The translations under genes and the position numbers were made by a program. The notes under the pieces were generated by a model, which saw nothing but the letters and a program-made list of their open reading frames with translations, made no database searches and had not been told where the DNA came from. 64,000 nucleotides of DNA from Branchiostoma belcheri (lineage: Eukaryota > Chordata > Leptocardii > Amphioxiformes > Branchiostomatidae). Below are positions 13,001 through 23,000 of the stretch, in pieces (the first letter of the stretch is position 1; every line of letters starts with the position of its first letter). The DNA lies in the NCBI RefSeq assembly GCF_001625305.1, contig NW_017804642.1, positions 114,700 to 178,699 on the forward strand, in the 5' to 3' direction.

Positions 13001-16000
13001 TTGCTTACAGTCCGTATGGCAATAACATATACAGCAGTCATAAAGGGACATATGTGTAGCAACAGTAAAGCCTAAATTGAGTGAATGTTTCTATCCGTCA
13101 CACGCAAACGTTTTGAAAATAGGCTTTAGACATGTTTAAAGATATAGTATATGTATATACATTGTATTTATATTAGGTGAAAACACGGCACTACTTGTTT
13201 TTGCAAGAAGCAATGTTTTCTGTGCCCCATTTTTTCTTAATAGACAGCTCTAGTCAACTTTGAAAGACCTAGTAAACAAGAGTCATTGCCCAATCATGGA
13301 CCATAGAAACCAAATGACGGGTATACTGACTACACAAATACAGAAGGAAGGCCTGGTCAACACGGAAAGTTGCTATGGATAATTACCACGATGAATAATG
13401 TTATTAAATGGGGACGTGTCCTTAAAAGAGTTTGCAGACATTGTCTTTAAAGATCACAGGTAGGTCATATAGGCAATCGAACTGTTCTAAAATCGTTTTT
13501 GTTTTCATTCTGTGGTAAACATTTCTGTCTGGTGTCTCTGCTGGTAATGTCACCTCTAGAAGGAGAGAGCAAGTTCCTGAATGTAGGACTGCGAAGTTTT
13601 GACTGAGAGTTCAAGTCGGCGCAGAGCTGGCGATGTTAGTGAGAGTTCTTGCAGAGCTGAGTTATAGGTTGTGTAAGACCCACCTAGGATTATCTTGCAT
13701 GTCGTTTTCTGGACCCTCTCAATCGTCTCGGATTCTACAAAAGTCATTCTGGACTGCCATGCTAGGAAGGCGTATTTTAGTACTGGGCGAACAAAATCGA
13801 TGTATACAAGATTATAAGAGTTCAGTACTTGCTTACAGGGTCTTAGCATTGCCCCGGTTACCAACAGTTTCTCGCGTGGGACTCAAGCCGAGAGTTACAA
13901 GCCCTAATTCTACAAATCCGAAGACTATACTGGTTTACCTGACTGCATGTAGGCACCACAAATACAAGCCATGTTTCAAAGGCAAAACTGCCAAAGATAC
14001 AGGTACATGACAATTTGACAAAACAGCGACATCATATAGCAATTATATACAAGCTTGATAGGGTTGATCTGAGAGTTGAACTTAAATGAATAATATTAAT
14101 TTTTTTCAAACTAAACATTCCAGGTGGAATTTTCTAGATTATGAGGCTTTGTAAGAAGTATTTGGGTCAATCTGTATGGCGTGATTCAGTTTCTTTGAAA
14201 GTTATCATAGAAAAATATGTGAATCATTTGAATCAATCTGTTCCTTTTTTGTTTCTAGCTAGTCAGTTTACAGAAGTTAATGCTTAATGTTACAGATTTT
14301 AGGGGGTCAATTTACCATGATTCTAACTGTTAAAAATGTCACTTTGGAAGTACCTCTATGTTACCCTTGACCTGAGTAAGAAAACAAGTGGGTTTACAGG
14401 AATTAGAAAATTCAGGTAAATAGAGAAACAACAGGTGATAACCTAGTCCGCTGGGGGAAAGTACTCTCACCGAAGTGCCCACTCTGCAAGGGACGGCAGA
14501 CTTTGCGTCACGTCCTTAACATGTGCCCGGTAGCACTCAAGGACAGGTATACCTGGCGACACAACAGTGTCCTCATGGAACTAGTCAGCACCCTCAAGCT
14601 ATGGTATGCAGAGTCTAACCCAGAGGTCACAATCAGGTGTGACCTGAACCCAGACTACTTGGAAGGAGGCACACACACTACAATCCCTCCAGACATACTG
14701 CCGACTTCGCTGGTACCTGATATCACACTTCAGGATCCTGTACAACGGAAGCTGACCTTGATCGAACTTACCGTTCCGTATGAACAGAATGCACAGCACG
14801 CTGAGGACAGACATCTTAAAAGTAGACTGGGAAAGTGCGCACTTTGTGCATCTTATGCCATATACTGCGCTAGAAACACACAGCGTTGGGAAAGTACCTC
14901 AGGGCTATTCTCTTGTAAAAGATAAATTTGATGCAACAGGCTTGATTCTTTTCTTTTAATCGTTAAGATCTATAAAACATTTTTGTAAGTATACGTATAA
15001 ATGAAATGTATGTGTAGAAAACAATTTTAATCGAAAAGTTTAATGTCCGATGCACACAGTTACTTGTTACATTTTACTTACCTTGCGCCCTCCTCTTAAT
15101 TATAATGAGATAAAGGGCTGGCCTAGGTGTACTTCAACGAGTCATCTTGTATATATTTGTATATTGAAATAAAGATGATTTTAACCCCCCTAAAGAGCAA
15201 CTAAGACAATGGCCGGATCAAATTATATTTCCAATTCCAAAACAGTAAGTTATGTACATTGAGTGGCCGGCAGTAATATTTTACAACGACACATGTCGTG
15301 CGGTAGCGTCCAGACTTAAATATCAAAAACATGTATGATATGTTGGTAGTTTATGGGTGGAACACAAAGTGTACAGGCGTGCATGTGGCAGCAGGTAGCA
15401 GCACGTGTGTTTATTAGAAAGATAACCAGTTACTATAAATTTTATTATCCACATCGATAAAGGCAAACGCAGTGTGATCAATTAATATACGTTAATATAA
15501 TACAGCCGCGGAAAATTACGATTGTATGAAAAAATATCTAAACACAAACTGCAACTCCTCGAGAAACCAAGCACATCTTTGTACACTTGTATATATATAA
15601 TTGATTTACCAAGAGACATGAATAACAAAGGGATAATCAGTAGCAGACTATAAAACCCTTTTGCCGTGTTTCACGGTGAATGTAATATATTCTCAATACT
15701 GAATTTTTACATCAAAGAAGCTCTGTTCAATTTCCATCCCTCTGCTTCCCCCTTTCTTCTTCTCTTCCCAACTCCTCCCTCGTTTCCCTTTTCCTGCCCC
15801 CTCCCTCTCTCTCCCTCATCTCTTTCCCTCTGCCCTTCTCTCCATCTTCCACTCTCAATCTCTCCCCATCCCCCCTCTCTTATTCTCTCTTCCCTTCCCT
15901 CCCTCTCCTTTGAGGCAGCGACCTCATTTATGGCGGAGACCTCATCGTTGAAGAAATTTATTTCTTACGTATACCTTATTGCATTTAAACTAGGTTCTAA

Positions 16001-16297
16001 CACGAGAAACCATGTTCCGAATTTTAAAGTCACACACAAACTTCGTTTTGGACTTTCGTTGAACGGTCCGTTAAACAGACCCATAAACTACCGTCAGTCT
16101 GTATCCTCCAACATCTCCCGACCAGATGATGATGAACATTAAGTAGTCTGCATGTCCGTTTGGTAACATTGAATGATAATAACAGGTACCTTAAACCACC
16201 AAACCGTGTATCTAAATTCACGATAAAACATCTCAGATGTCTTACCTGCCGTGAAGACGGTGAGAAGTATCACCACCAGAGCTGGAGCAAGCTTCAT
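3657..16297 (-). CDS. Signal peptide - pentraxin - D8C protein, 5' portion of a multi-exon gene
   Basis: Four minus-strand exons join with matching phase-1 junctions. They are 16297-16246 (ATG and a 17-residue hydrophobic signal peptide, [17 protein letters not shown]), 6554-6342 and 6043-5641 (two halves of a pentraxin/LamG-like domain), and 4022-3657 (D8C domain). Each outer boundary is phase 1, so the pentraxin unit is a removable 1-1 module and the signal exon could also splice straight to D8C. The last donor (GTAAGT, 3656-3651) shows that the gene continues leftward. Pentraxins bind microbial or apoptotic ligands through a Ca-dependent lectin fold, and D8C is the uromodulin/GP2 domain, so a secreted recognition role is plausible (inferred). 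The pentraxin unit carries a frameshift and an in-frame stop, so this allele may not make a full product. The 9.7-kb first intron is full of repeats. Confidence 0.65.
4150..5060. repeat. CCAA tetranucleotide microsatellite block
   Basis: About 0.9 kb consists of near-continuous CCAA/AACC repeats with CATC and AAAC variants. A higher-order unit of 176 bp is visible: the phrase CAAACATAGATCCATCC recurs at that spacing around 4665 and 4841. Long Trp/Leu/Val/Gly-rich minus-strand ORFs across it are translations of the repeat, not genes. It lies in the intron between the pentraxin and D8C exons. Confidence 0.95.
5641..6043 (-). pseudogene. Pentraxin domain, C-terminal half exon, with in-frame TAG
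   Basis: The exon follows a CACTAG acceptor and opens with [17 protein letters not shown]. It then has [20 protein letters not shown] and ends [20 protein letters not shown], the conserved pentraxin tail. The sequence then gives GNVID, a TAG codon at 5698-5696, and continues in frame as [18 protein letters not shown] to a GTACGT donor at 5640. Pentraxins keep a Trp at the TAG position (GDVLNW in human CRP), so the stop looks like a TGG to TAG change. Entry and exit are phase 0 and phase 1. Confidence 0.7.
6342..6554 (-). pseudogene. Pentraxin domain, N-terminal half exon, frameshifted
   Basis: The acceptor (TTCTAG before 6554) and donor (GTATGT after 6342) bound a 213-bp exon. Its first part reads ...SCGEVLSFP... 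in the entry frame. The second part reads [14 protein letters not shown], then LFSYATQ and [14 protein letters not shown], a typical pentraxin strand order, but in a different frame. The two frames meet at a run of six C (six G at 6473-6478 on the plus strand); a seven-base run would keep one frame. Either the gene is broken or the homopolymer is miscalled. In the shifted frame the translation soon meets a stop. Confidence 0.65.
6760..7560. repeat. Segmental repeat unit, copy 1
   Basis: Blocks of this segment recur at 8370-8880 and 8915-9025, partly rearranged. They include the 'GTGAAATTCCAGGAAACCCT' block, the 'AATTGCCAGTTACAAACATAAAAG' block and the 'TTTAACACGTTGCAAT' block. Both copies keep a minus-strand reading frame beginning [22 protein letters not shown] do not recognise a family. 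It may be the remnant of a captured exon or a TE. Confidence 0.6.
8290..9030. repeat. Segmental repeat unit, copy 2
   Basis: This is the second copy of the unit at 6760-7560, with block order changed. Near 8945-8990 a 19-bp phrase, GGAATGTCCACAGGCATG and variants, is iterated about three times. The minus-strand ORF at 9007-8678 extends the shared [21 protein letters not shown] frame upstream. No domain was recognised. Confidence 0.55.
9524..10030. mobile_element. CG-rich non-autonomous TIR element, about 507 bp
   Basis: Perfect 17-bp terminal inverted repeats, CGGTCACAACCCGCCGT, lie at 9524-9540 and (inverted) 10014-10030. The interior is very rich in CGTACG, ACGCAC and TTCCGTA words, in contrast to the AT-rich flanks. 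No transposase is present. ORFs on both strands through it are a by-product of the high GC. Confidence 0.75.
10040..11580. repeat. Paralogous segment A (empty-site copy)
   Basis: This stretch is collinear with 11692-13220. Both share 'GTAGGACTTTTTGAA', 'GCTACGCCTTCG', 'GGTGACATGTAAAATAGTTCTTT', 'CAGCACTGTCTGCAGTAAAT', 'CATAGCAACCTTCCTTGTTGAT' and 'TCAAATTCTGACTTTCTCC'. This copy lacks the 436-bp TIR element carried by the other and so preserves the target, TAA at 10370-10372. ORFs inside it are shadows of repeat DNA. Confidence 0.8.
11692..13220. repeat. Paralogous segment B (filled-site copy)
   Basis: This is the tandem paralogue of 10040-11580. It holds two insertions relative to segment A: roughly 230 bp between about 11798 and 12030, and the TIR element at 12272-12707. 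Its minus-strand ORF at 13062-12877 matches that of segment A at 10776-10561, which reflects duplication, not coding selection. Confidence 0.75.
12272..12707. mobile_element. PIF/Harbinger-like MITE, 436 bp, TAA target duplication
   Basis: Imperfect TIRs begin GGCCACATCGACTTAATTTT and end (inverted) AAATCGGTGTGGCC, both followed inward by ATGGATGACATC. TAA is duplicated at 12269-12271 and 12708-12710, and segment A holds the unoccupied GGCCGGAATAACTG site at 10362-10374. A hairpin around CGATTCGTAAATTC sits near 12458-12502. TWA duplications and GG...CC ends suggest PIF/Harbinger; the superfamily is inferred because no transposase is visible. Confidence 0.8.
13556..13864 (-). pseudogene. LINE reverse-transcriptase C-terminal remnant (CR1/jockey-like)
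   Basis: The minus-strand frame reads [27 protein letters not shown], then [17 protein letters not shown] and [17 protein letters not shown]. This is the familiar region after the RT core of CR1/jockey-like non-LTR retrotransposons (VY.SFIRPVLEYA, IERVQKRA..IILG). There is no start or upstream RT palm here, so it is a fragment. The plus-strand ORF over the same DNA is its shadow. Confidence 0.8.
14000..14440. other. AT-rich stretch, no gene seen
   Basis: No exon, RNA gene or clear repeat was recognised between the CR1-like RT remnant and the R2-like remnant. It may be decayed 5' sequence of the latter. Confidence 0.4.
14441..15185 (+). pseudogene. 3' end of an R2/NeSL-like LINE (zinc knuckle and restriction-like endonuclease)
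   Basis: From about 14468 the frame encodes [18 protein letters not shown], a C-x2-C-x7-H-x4-C knuckle. It continues through [10 protein letters not shown], then [14 protein letters not shown] (PD...D endonuclease core), [11 protein letters not shown] and a final basic stretch, stopping at 14925. That order (CCHC, RHN, PD-D) is typical of the C-terminus of R2/R4/NeSL/Hero-type elements, whose endonuclease follows the RT. The RT itself is missing, so this is a 5'-truncated copy. The 3' untranslated part probably runs to the AATAAA near 15170. Confidence 0.8.
15725..15912 (+). repeat. Polypyrimidine (CT-rich) low-complexity tract
   Basis: About 190 bp is almost purely C and T (TCCCTCT, CCTCTC and similar). 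The 158-codon ORF across it is Ser/Pro/Leu-rich low-complexity translation. It lies in the first intron of the minus-strand D8C gene. Confidence 0.9.
16246..16297 (-). CDS. Signal-peptide first exon of the minus-strand pentraxin/D8C gene
   Basis: On the minus strand the exon starts with ATG at 16297, encodes [17 protein letters not shown] and ends in GCAG followed by GTAAGA. The donor is phase 1 and gives Gly when joined to either the D8C exon (GT GAT CCC) or the first pentraxin exon (TG TGC CAG). The n-region Lys, the long Leu/Val/Ile core and a final Ala fit a cleavable signal peptide. It is too short to appear as an ORF. It lies head to head with the first exon of the plus-strand receptor. 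Confidence 0.75.
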
Positions 16298-17013
16298 GGT
16301 GAAGGTATTTCCCAACCCTTGGTAGTTTGGAAGGGGAATGAAAAAAATTGCAGTGCTTTAACAAAAAAATAAGATGTCTAGGCCTGTTGTCCTTCACCGC
16401 TAATCTGGCCAGGAGGACATTTGAACAAGAGAAAATTGTCAGCAGGTTTTGTTCAAACAGCCTGTCAGTAAAAGTTGTTTACGAGGGACTCATCTCTCCG
16501 CGTTGGGTAAGTTTACAACTCTTATGCAATTTCATTGTACCAATAAAAAATAAGAAACACCGTTGCATTGAATTTAGCTGCCGTCAACAAAGTTCATCAA
16601 AATATGCTCATGCATTAGGTGAAACATAATTAACACACCCTATGTCTTTGTGTCCTTTTATCAAACAGGTCCACAGCTTGATGTATGCAGTATTAAATGT
16701 ACGTGATGTCCCGCGATTTAACTCAGACTTTCAATAGATTACCTCATAACTTACCACTATGCTAATACTCATGTCATTTTAATGTCATTTGGAATGACTC
16801 AGGCTCTTTCACCTGTAACAGCCACCGCCATGCACGGCAAATATTTATAAACTCCTTTCACCTGCGGCGATAACAAGAACACGGTTAGCTGCGCAGTCGA
16901 AGGTTGGAAAACAAATAATGTCAAGGACGACTTCATTGTGTCCCTTGGCGTATTTCAGCCGAGTATGTACAGTATCCTTCGTAAACGGTTGTCATCAATT
17001 ATTCCAAACCAAC
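16298..17013. promoter_or_regulatory. Presumed bidirectional promoter region between two D8C genes
   Basis: The start codons of the minus-strand signal exon (16297) and the first plus-strand signal exon (17014) are only about 0.7 kb apart and divergent, so this interval should hold both promoters. The part from about 16800 is conserved ahead of each of the three plus-strand first exons: CACCTGTAACAG.C.CCGCC, CACGGCAAATATTT, CCTTTCACCTG, GCGATAACAA and GGTTAGCTGCG. A TATTTATAAA near 16846 could be a TATA element in this copy. Core-promoter assignment is inferred. Confidence 0.45.
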
Positions 17014-17068
17014 ATGAGTTCCCTTACCAAGTCGAAGTTAATTCTATTCTGTTTAATATCTGTTACAG
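17014..17068 (+). CDS. Alternative first exon 1a of the receptor (signal peptide start)
   Basis: ATG at 17014 opens [18 protein letters not shown] and a phase-1 donor (ACAG, then GTGATT). Joined to the exon at 20264 it gives ...[19 protein letters not shown] followed by DPC, a strong signal peptide with a basic start, a hydrophobic core and a small-residue cleavage site. It is the most diverged and most hydrophobic of the three copies. Confidence 0.6.
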
Positions 17069-20000
17069 GTGATTCTATTAAAATAGTAAAATGGGTCAGT
17101 AAACGTTAACATATTTGCCATTTTTTAAATTAATTTTATAAATGGTTAATTTTCACTTGCGAGAAATGCATTTTAACGCATTAGGGTATACCTAAGAAAT
17201 GCTTTGTATATTATTTTCTCGTTACGTGTAAATGGTATCATTATGAAGTACTGTATCAAATTGTAACATTTTCTAAAACTGCCAAAATGAATTAGCAGCT
17301 GTCTGCAAGAACTTAAGATTTGAGAGGAATTTTCCATTAAGCTAACTCTTTACCGTGAAAAGAAAAACTTACAAATAAACACTTTAGATAAGAAGTCTAT
17401 CCCGATTTTATGGTGCAAACACAGTTTATCAAAATCACCTTTGCATTGAATATTGCAATCGTCAACACAATTGATTAAATCGGCCCGATATAAAAGAGGC
17501 CCGCATATTACACAAACCGTATGGAGGAGGCTAGTTTTATTGAACAGGTTTACAGGCCAAATGTATGCCGAGTATAAAATGTACGTAGTAGGCCTTTGAC
17601 ACCAACATAAATCATAACTCTGACTTAAAAACAGAGTAATAAATAACCCTCTATTCTTCTAATAACCTCTACAAAGAGTCAGGGTTTATCACCTGTAACA
17701 GTCGCTGCCTTACACGGCTAATATTTGTTGAGTGAACTCCTTTCACCTGTGGCGATAACAACACTCTGGTTAGCAGCGTCGTGGATGGTTAGGGGAACTA
17801 TTTTTGACAAGGAAGACCTCCTTGTGACTCTAGCTTATTTCAGCTGAGTAGACGGTGTTCTTCATAAATGGTTTGGTCCCAGCATTCGCGAACGACTACC
17901 ATGGAGTTGAAGTCGATTCTATCAAATATGATATTTGTTACAGGTGAGTCCATCAAATTGTTATTGTATACAATAAGTGAATGGGTATCCAGGTTAAATG
18001 GGCCATGGAGGGTCGACAAATTTCTCCTGTAGCTTTATGTTACGGAATTATTTGCATGTAAAAGTAGCTAGTCATATCACATCCAGAACCGTGCATATCT
18101 AGTTCTGGGTCTGAATTGATTAAAAGTGGAGAATCTTAACCATAGATACAGCCATAAACAATTATTCCTCATTGTAGATTTTCCAGCAGCTTGAATAGTG
18201 AATTGTGTCCCAACAACCATTATTAAACATTAGCCTGGAGTCCAGCCTTGTTAGCTTTGGTCCGCTCCTCAAGATCTTGAGCAGCGTACCAAAGGTAACA
18301 AGGCTGGACTTCAGGCTACATAAACATCCCAGACTGTGTATAGCAATTGAAATAATGGCAAGGACAGTTCAGCATAGTACCAATTGACCCTTTTTAACAG
18401 ATTCAGATACTATATTTTTCTACTGATTTTCAAATAGCATACCCCAAACATGCAATATGACCCAAATAATCGTATTTAAGTCACATAATCGTGATTTTTT
18501 TCATTTAATCTTTACCATTAAACAAACCTTTAAAACACTTTAGAACTCCATTATAATTGGATTTAGTAATCGTTAACACAATTAATAAAATCGGCCCGAT
18601 AAAAAGGTCTATAGTATACACAAACCGTACTGAGGAGTCAGGCCTTTTTGCGGCCTTTTATTAAACGGGTTTACCGTCCAGTATTTGTCGACTAATACAT
18701 GCACGTGGTAAGACTTCAATACTGACATATATCATTATTTTGACTTAATAACAGAGTTATAAATAACCTTCTGTCCTCTTTATTACCTCTACATAGACTC
18801 GGGGGGTCTATAACACTTAACAGAGCCGCCGCCATACACGGCAAATATTTGTTGAGTAAAGCCCTTTCATCTGCGACGATAACAACACTCTGGTTAGCTG
18901 CGTCGTGGATGGTTAGGGGAACTATTTTTGACAAGGAAGACTTCCTTGTGACTCCTGGCGTATTTCAGCTGAGTAGACGGTGTTCTTCATAAATGGTTTG
19001 GTCTCAGCATTCGCGAACGACTACCATGGAGTCAAAGTCGATTCTATCAAATATGATATTTGTTACAGGTGAGTCCACCAAATTGTTATTGTATACAATA
19101 AGTGAATGGGTATCCAGGGTAAAATGGGCCATGGAGGGTCGACAAATTTCTCCTGTAGCTTTATGTTACGGCAATATTTGCATGCAAAAGTAGCTAGTCA
19201 TATCACATCCAGAACCGTGCATATCTAGTTCTGTGTCTGAATTGGTTAAAAGTAAAGAATCTTAACCATAGATACAGTCATAAACAATATTCCTCACTGT
19301 AGTTTTTCCAGCAGCTTGACGAGTGAATTGTCCCAACAACCATATAAACATTAGCCTGAAATCTAGCCTGTTAGCTTTGGTCCGCTCCTCAAGATCTTGA
19401 GCAGCGTACCAAAGCTAACAAGGCTGGACTCCAGGCTACATTAACATCCCAGACAGTGTTACAATTGAAATAATGGCAAGGGCAGTTCAGCATAGTACCA
19501 ATCGACCCTTTTTAACAGATTCAGGTATTTTTTTCTACTGGTTTTCAAAGTAACATACCCCAAACATGCAATATGACCCAAATAATCTTATTTCTGTATC
19601 TATCAGTATAGCCGGTATAACCAACCTTCGGTGTAACACACCAGCTTCGTACACCGAACGACTTGTTACACTCAATCTTTGCACATTTATTTTGCAGGAG
19701 TTGTTTAAAGCTTTCTAGTGATCAATGATGCCCCAACTGTGCTTGGTGGCAGCGAGTTCCAGTTTACGATAGTTCTGGGAAAATACGACTTTTTGAACAC
19801 CTCAATTCTTGGTTGAAAACTCTGATATTTGAAGGCACGAAGGTTTCTTGTTCTTTGCTGAGCGGATATTTAGTGGTTGGTACGTCCACCAGTTTATTAG
19901 TCATTTTGTACATCATGCAAATACAAATAATACAAATACAAAATTTGTATTTAAGTCAAATAATCAAGAAATTAATATTAGCTATAACTTTCGAGTACTA

Positions 20001-23000
20001 AAGAACGAACCTTGTGTTCAAATCAACAACCTTCAAAACTATCCTCTCAAAAGTGTCAAAGTATATAACAAGATAGACATGTTTTCCGGTGTGATAAGAC
20101 TAACGATTAGGGATAAGATGCAAGGTACCAGTGCAAGGTACCAGTAGATGAGAGTTGTGCATACATTTTTTTCTGGTATTTAAAGAAACCTAAGTCGTAC
20201 TAGTAAATGACCTGGATACAACATAACGATGATGTAATCATATTTTGTTATTTCTTGTTTTAGTGGTAATATCGGAGGCCTTCGGAGCCGACCCCTGTAC
20301 GGACTACCAGGAGTTAAACCAGGCCAGACGGAGTTCAGCAGCCGAGGTGGCGGCCGGACACTCTCTCCTGTGTGACAACACGTTATCAGCAGGCTGGTAC
20401 CGGTTTATCAGTTATGTCGGCGGGGAGATCCCTACAACCTGTGTGGAGCCGTACCACTGTGGAACCCAGGTTCCTATATGGATGGACGGAACCCTACCGA
20501 CAGACAGTACTGTAGTCAACAGAACGGTTTGTACTAACTACGGTGTACCGGGGGACTGTTGTACTTCCTTATGGAACATACAGGTCAAACGTTGTGTGGA
20601 TACACAGGGGGTTTTCTACGTCTACGACTTGGTACCGACATTTGGCTGTTCACAGGCCTACTGTGCAGGTAAGGTTATTCCAATATGTCACATATATTGT
20701 ATTCTTAAGCCACTGAAAATCCTCTCGTGTAACGAAAAAAATTCTCAATACGTACACAGATATCTACATTGATGTAAGTACTTTGTAAACGGCTTTGTAC
20801 ATTGTATATTTCAAGTTACGTGATAATAGTTCTATTTAGCCACTAAACATCCTGTCGTGTAACAGAAAAAGAAATTCTCAATACGTACACAGGTAAGTAC
20901 TTTGTAAACGACTTTAAACATTATATATTTCTAGCAAGGCCACAACAAGTATATTTTATGAATGACATTAGCGCGCATTAATTTTTGCCTGATTTTGTAA
21001 AAAAAAAAAAAACAATAAATTATGTTTGTCTCAAACGGTGGACATGCCGGACGAAATGTTGTAAATGACTATCAGAGTCCGTCAGCGATTCAGCAAACTT
21101 GCTCGTGTTTGATGGCAAATGCTGACAGGGACATTCGAAGGTGTTTTATTATGGCATAAAATCGTGGCATAAAATTTTACTCGTTGTCTCCCAACATGTA
21201 ACAGTATATTATTCAGTCAGCAGAACTAGCCCTTAGTAATAATCTTCATACAGCTACTAGTAAACAAATACTTCAATACTTTTCCAAGCATCTTTATTAG
21301 TTCATTGACTCATAATATGAAGTTAATGTCCAATAAAAACATTGCAATCTTTTTTTAGGAACACTTCCTTTATGCCCAGAGGGAGAAGTGTATGACCAGT
21401 ACAACAACATTTGTCTGGGTAAGTAGTGCATTCCTTCTATTATTGGGATGGGTAACAACTTTTTACAATTTTTGGTTAAGAGACGCCAAATTACAGCATA
21501 TTTATGCACATTTTATGTTGTGTTTCCTCGGGTATTGTATTCCGCATTACCTACAGTCCCAGCCTTTCTTTGGGTCGGATAGCCATCTAGCCTTCGGGTG
21601 ATACGGAATACACAGTTTGAATTCTTTGTGTTATGCCTAATAACCTTCCTGTGAAATATCCGGTGTGATTTGAAAGTTCTGGGTTCTACTGTTTTACGGT
21701 TGCGTTTCGCACCTCCTTTATCTCACCTTTAAATATTGCACGTTTCATTGTGTTACCACAGTAGTTTTAATGGTAAACTAATTAGAATGTACTGAGAACT
21801 TGTATAAACAATGCCATGAAATCTATGCCCTGCGATCTTAAATAAATTTACAGTAGGTTGTATGGATACTGTGTAAAGAGCACGACTGTGTTTATCTATA
21901 GGTTAATCAGTGACAGAATGGCTCTCACTACATGAGATCTAACATGCCGTTAAAATCTAATAGTACACGTGCATGATCCCTTATACTGACTGGGTATTTT
22001 TTGTATGGCACAGCTTGAAAAAAGGTTGTTCTTTTCTACTTTTTATTTACTCTATAATGTTGGTGCTTAGCGTCAAAATAGTGGCTACTTCATTATGAAA
22101 AACGACATGATACTGGTCTGTGTTGAAAGGTACTTGCCAGTTAATTTGTGTGTCGAGTTACCATGTGTGGTGTCAGTGGCGTAACGGTTAGAGCCGGGTT
22201 TAATACTCACTATGCGTCGACGCTGCGCTCTTGGGAGAGGCACTTTACACGACCGTCCCTTCCCTGACGGTGGTGTGACGCCCACCGAGTCTCTAAGGTT
22301 AATGTCTAAATGTTTCAAAACACACTACTAATTTAGTGCGCCAATGTCTAAATGTCTGCCAAAACACACTGCGAATTTAGTGCGCCAATGTACCAACATT
22401 TGCACTTTTGTCACCAAGAGCTGTATTTTTTGCCACCTAAGAAGATCTCATCGCAGTTCTCTACATTTTCCCTGATACAAAAACTAGGTGGCATATCGGC
22501 ATTTCTGCCAAATCTCAGTATTATTTATCCCCTAGTTATTGTCAACGTCAAACCTTGCTACCGGTATGTATTTCTACAGAAACCAGACATCCAGTGCCCT
22601 GTGACTTTGAGTCTATAGGAACATGTGAGTGGCACCAACAGACGACTGACGACTTTGACTGGGCAAAACAAACAGCCGGAAATGGAAACCATCTGCCAAC
22701 AGGTGAATAATATTTAAAGAATTACGCATAGTATAAACATATTGATCAAGAATCGTTCCCGAAAAATTATAAGCGACGATATATTTATACTTTGTGCTTC
22801 CTATCCAATGCTCAAAAATCCATGTAAATAAAATGAAATATTTATACAATAAAATATAAGATAAAAGGCATGCGTTAGTACGAAAATATTTTTTCATAAA
22901 CAAGCATTGCCGGATTAATATTTTTTTTATTCCATTAAATGCTGAGCTTTGTTTAATTCCTATTTTTCAAGATCTCTGTTATTATGTACAGATGGAGGAC

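Larger units (their letters stand above)
16660..19580 (+). repeat. Three tandem copies of promoter plus first exon
   Basis: Unit 2 (about 17440-18450) and unit 3 (about 18560-19580) are highly similar at an offset of 1125 bp. Unit 1 (about 16660-17100) is a more diverged relative covering the upstream region and exon. Each unit ends its exon with TCTGTTACAG or TTTGTTACAG plus a GTGA donor in phase 1. Units 2 and 3 also share the 88-bp foldback at 18231-18318 and 19352-19438. Unit 2 has TATAAAAG at 17489-17496; unit 3 has a degraded GATAAAAAGG there. Confidence 0.8.

Noticed and set aside
13633-14010. 125-codon plus-strand ORF
   Set aside because: It is the shadow of the LINE RT remnant on the other strand.
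15666-16142. 158-codon plus-strand ORF
   Set aside because: Its middle is the polypyrimidine tract and the rest has no domain or splice support; it lies in an intron of the minus-strand gene.
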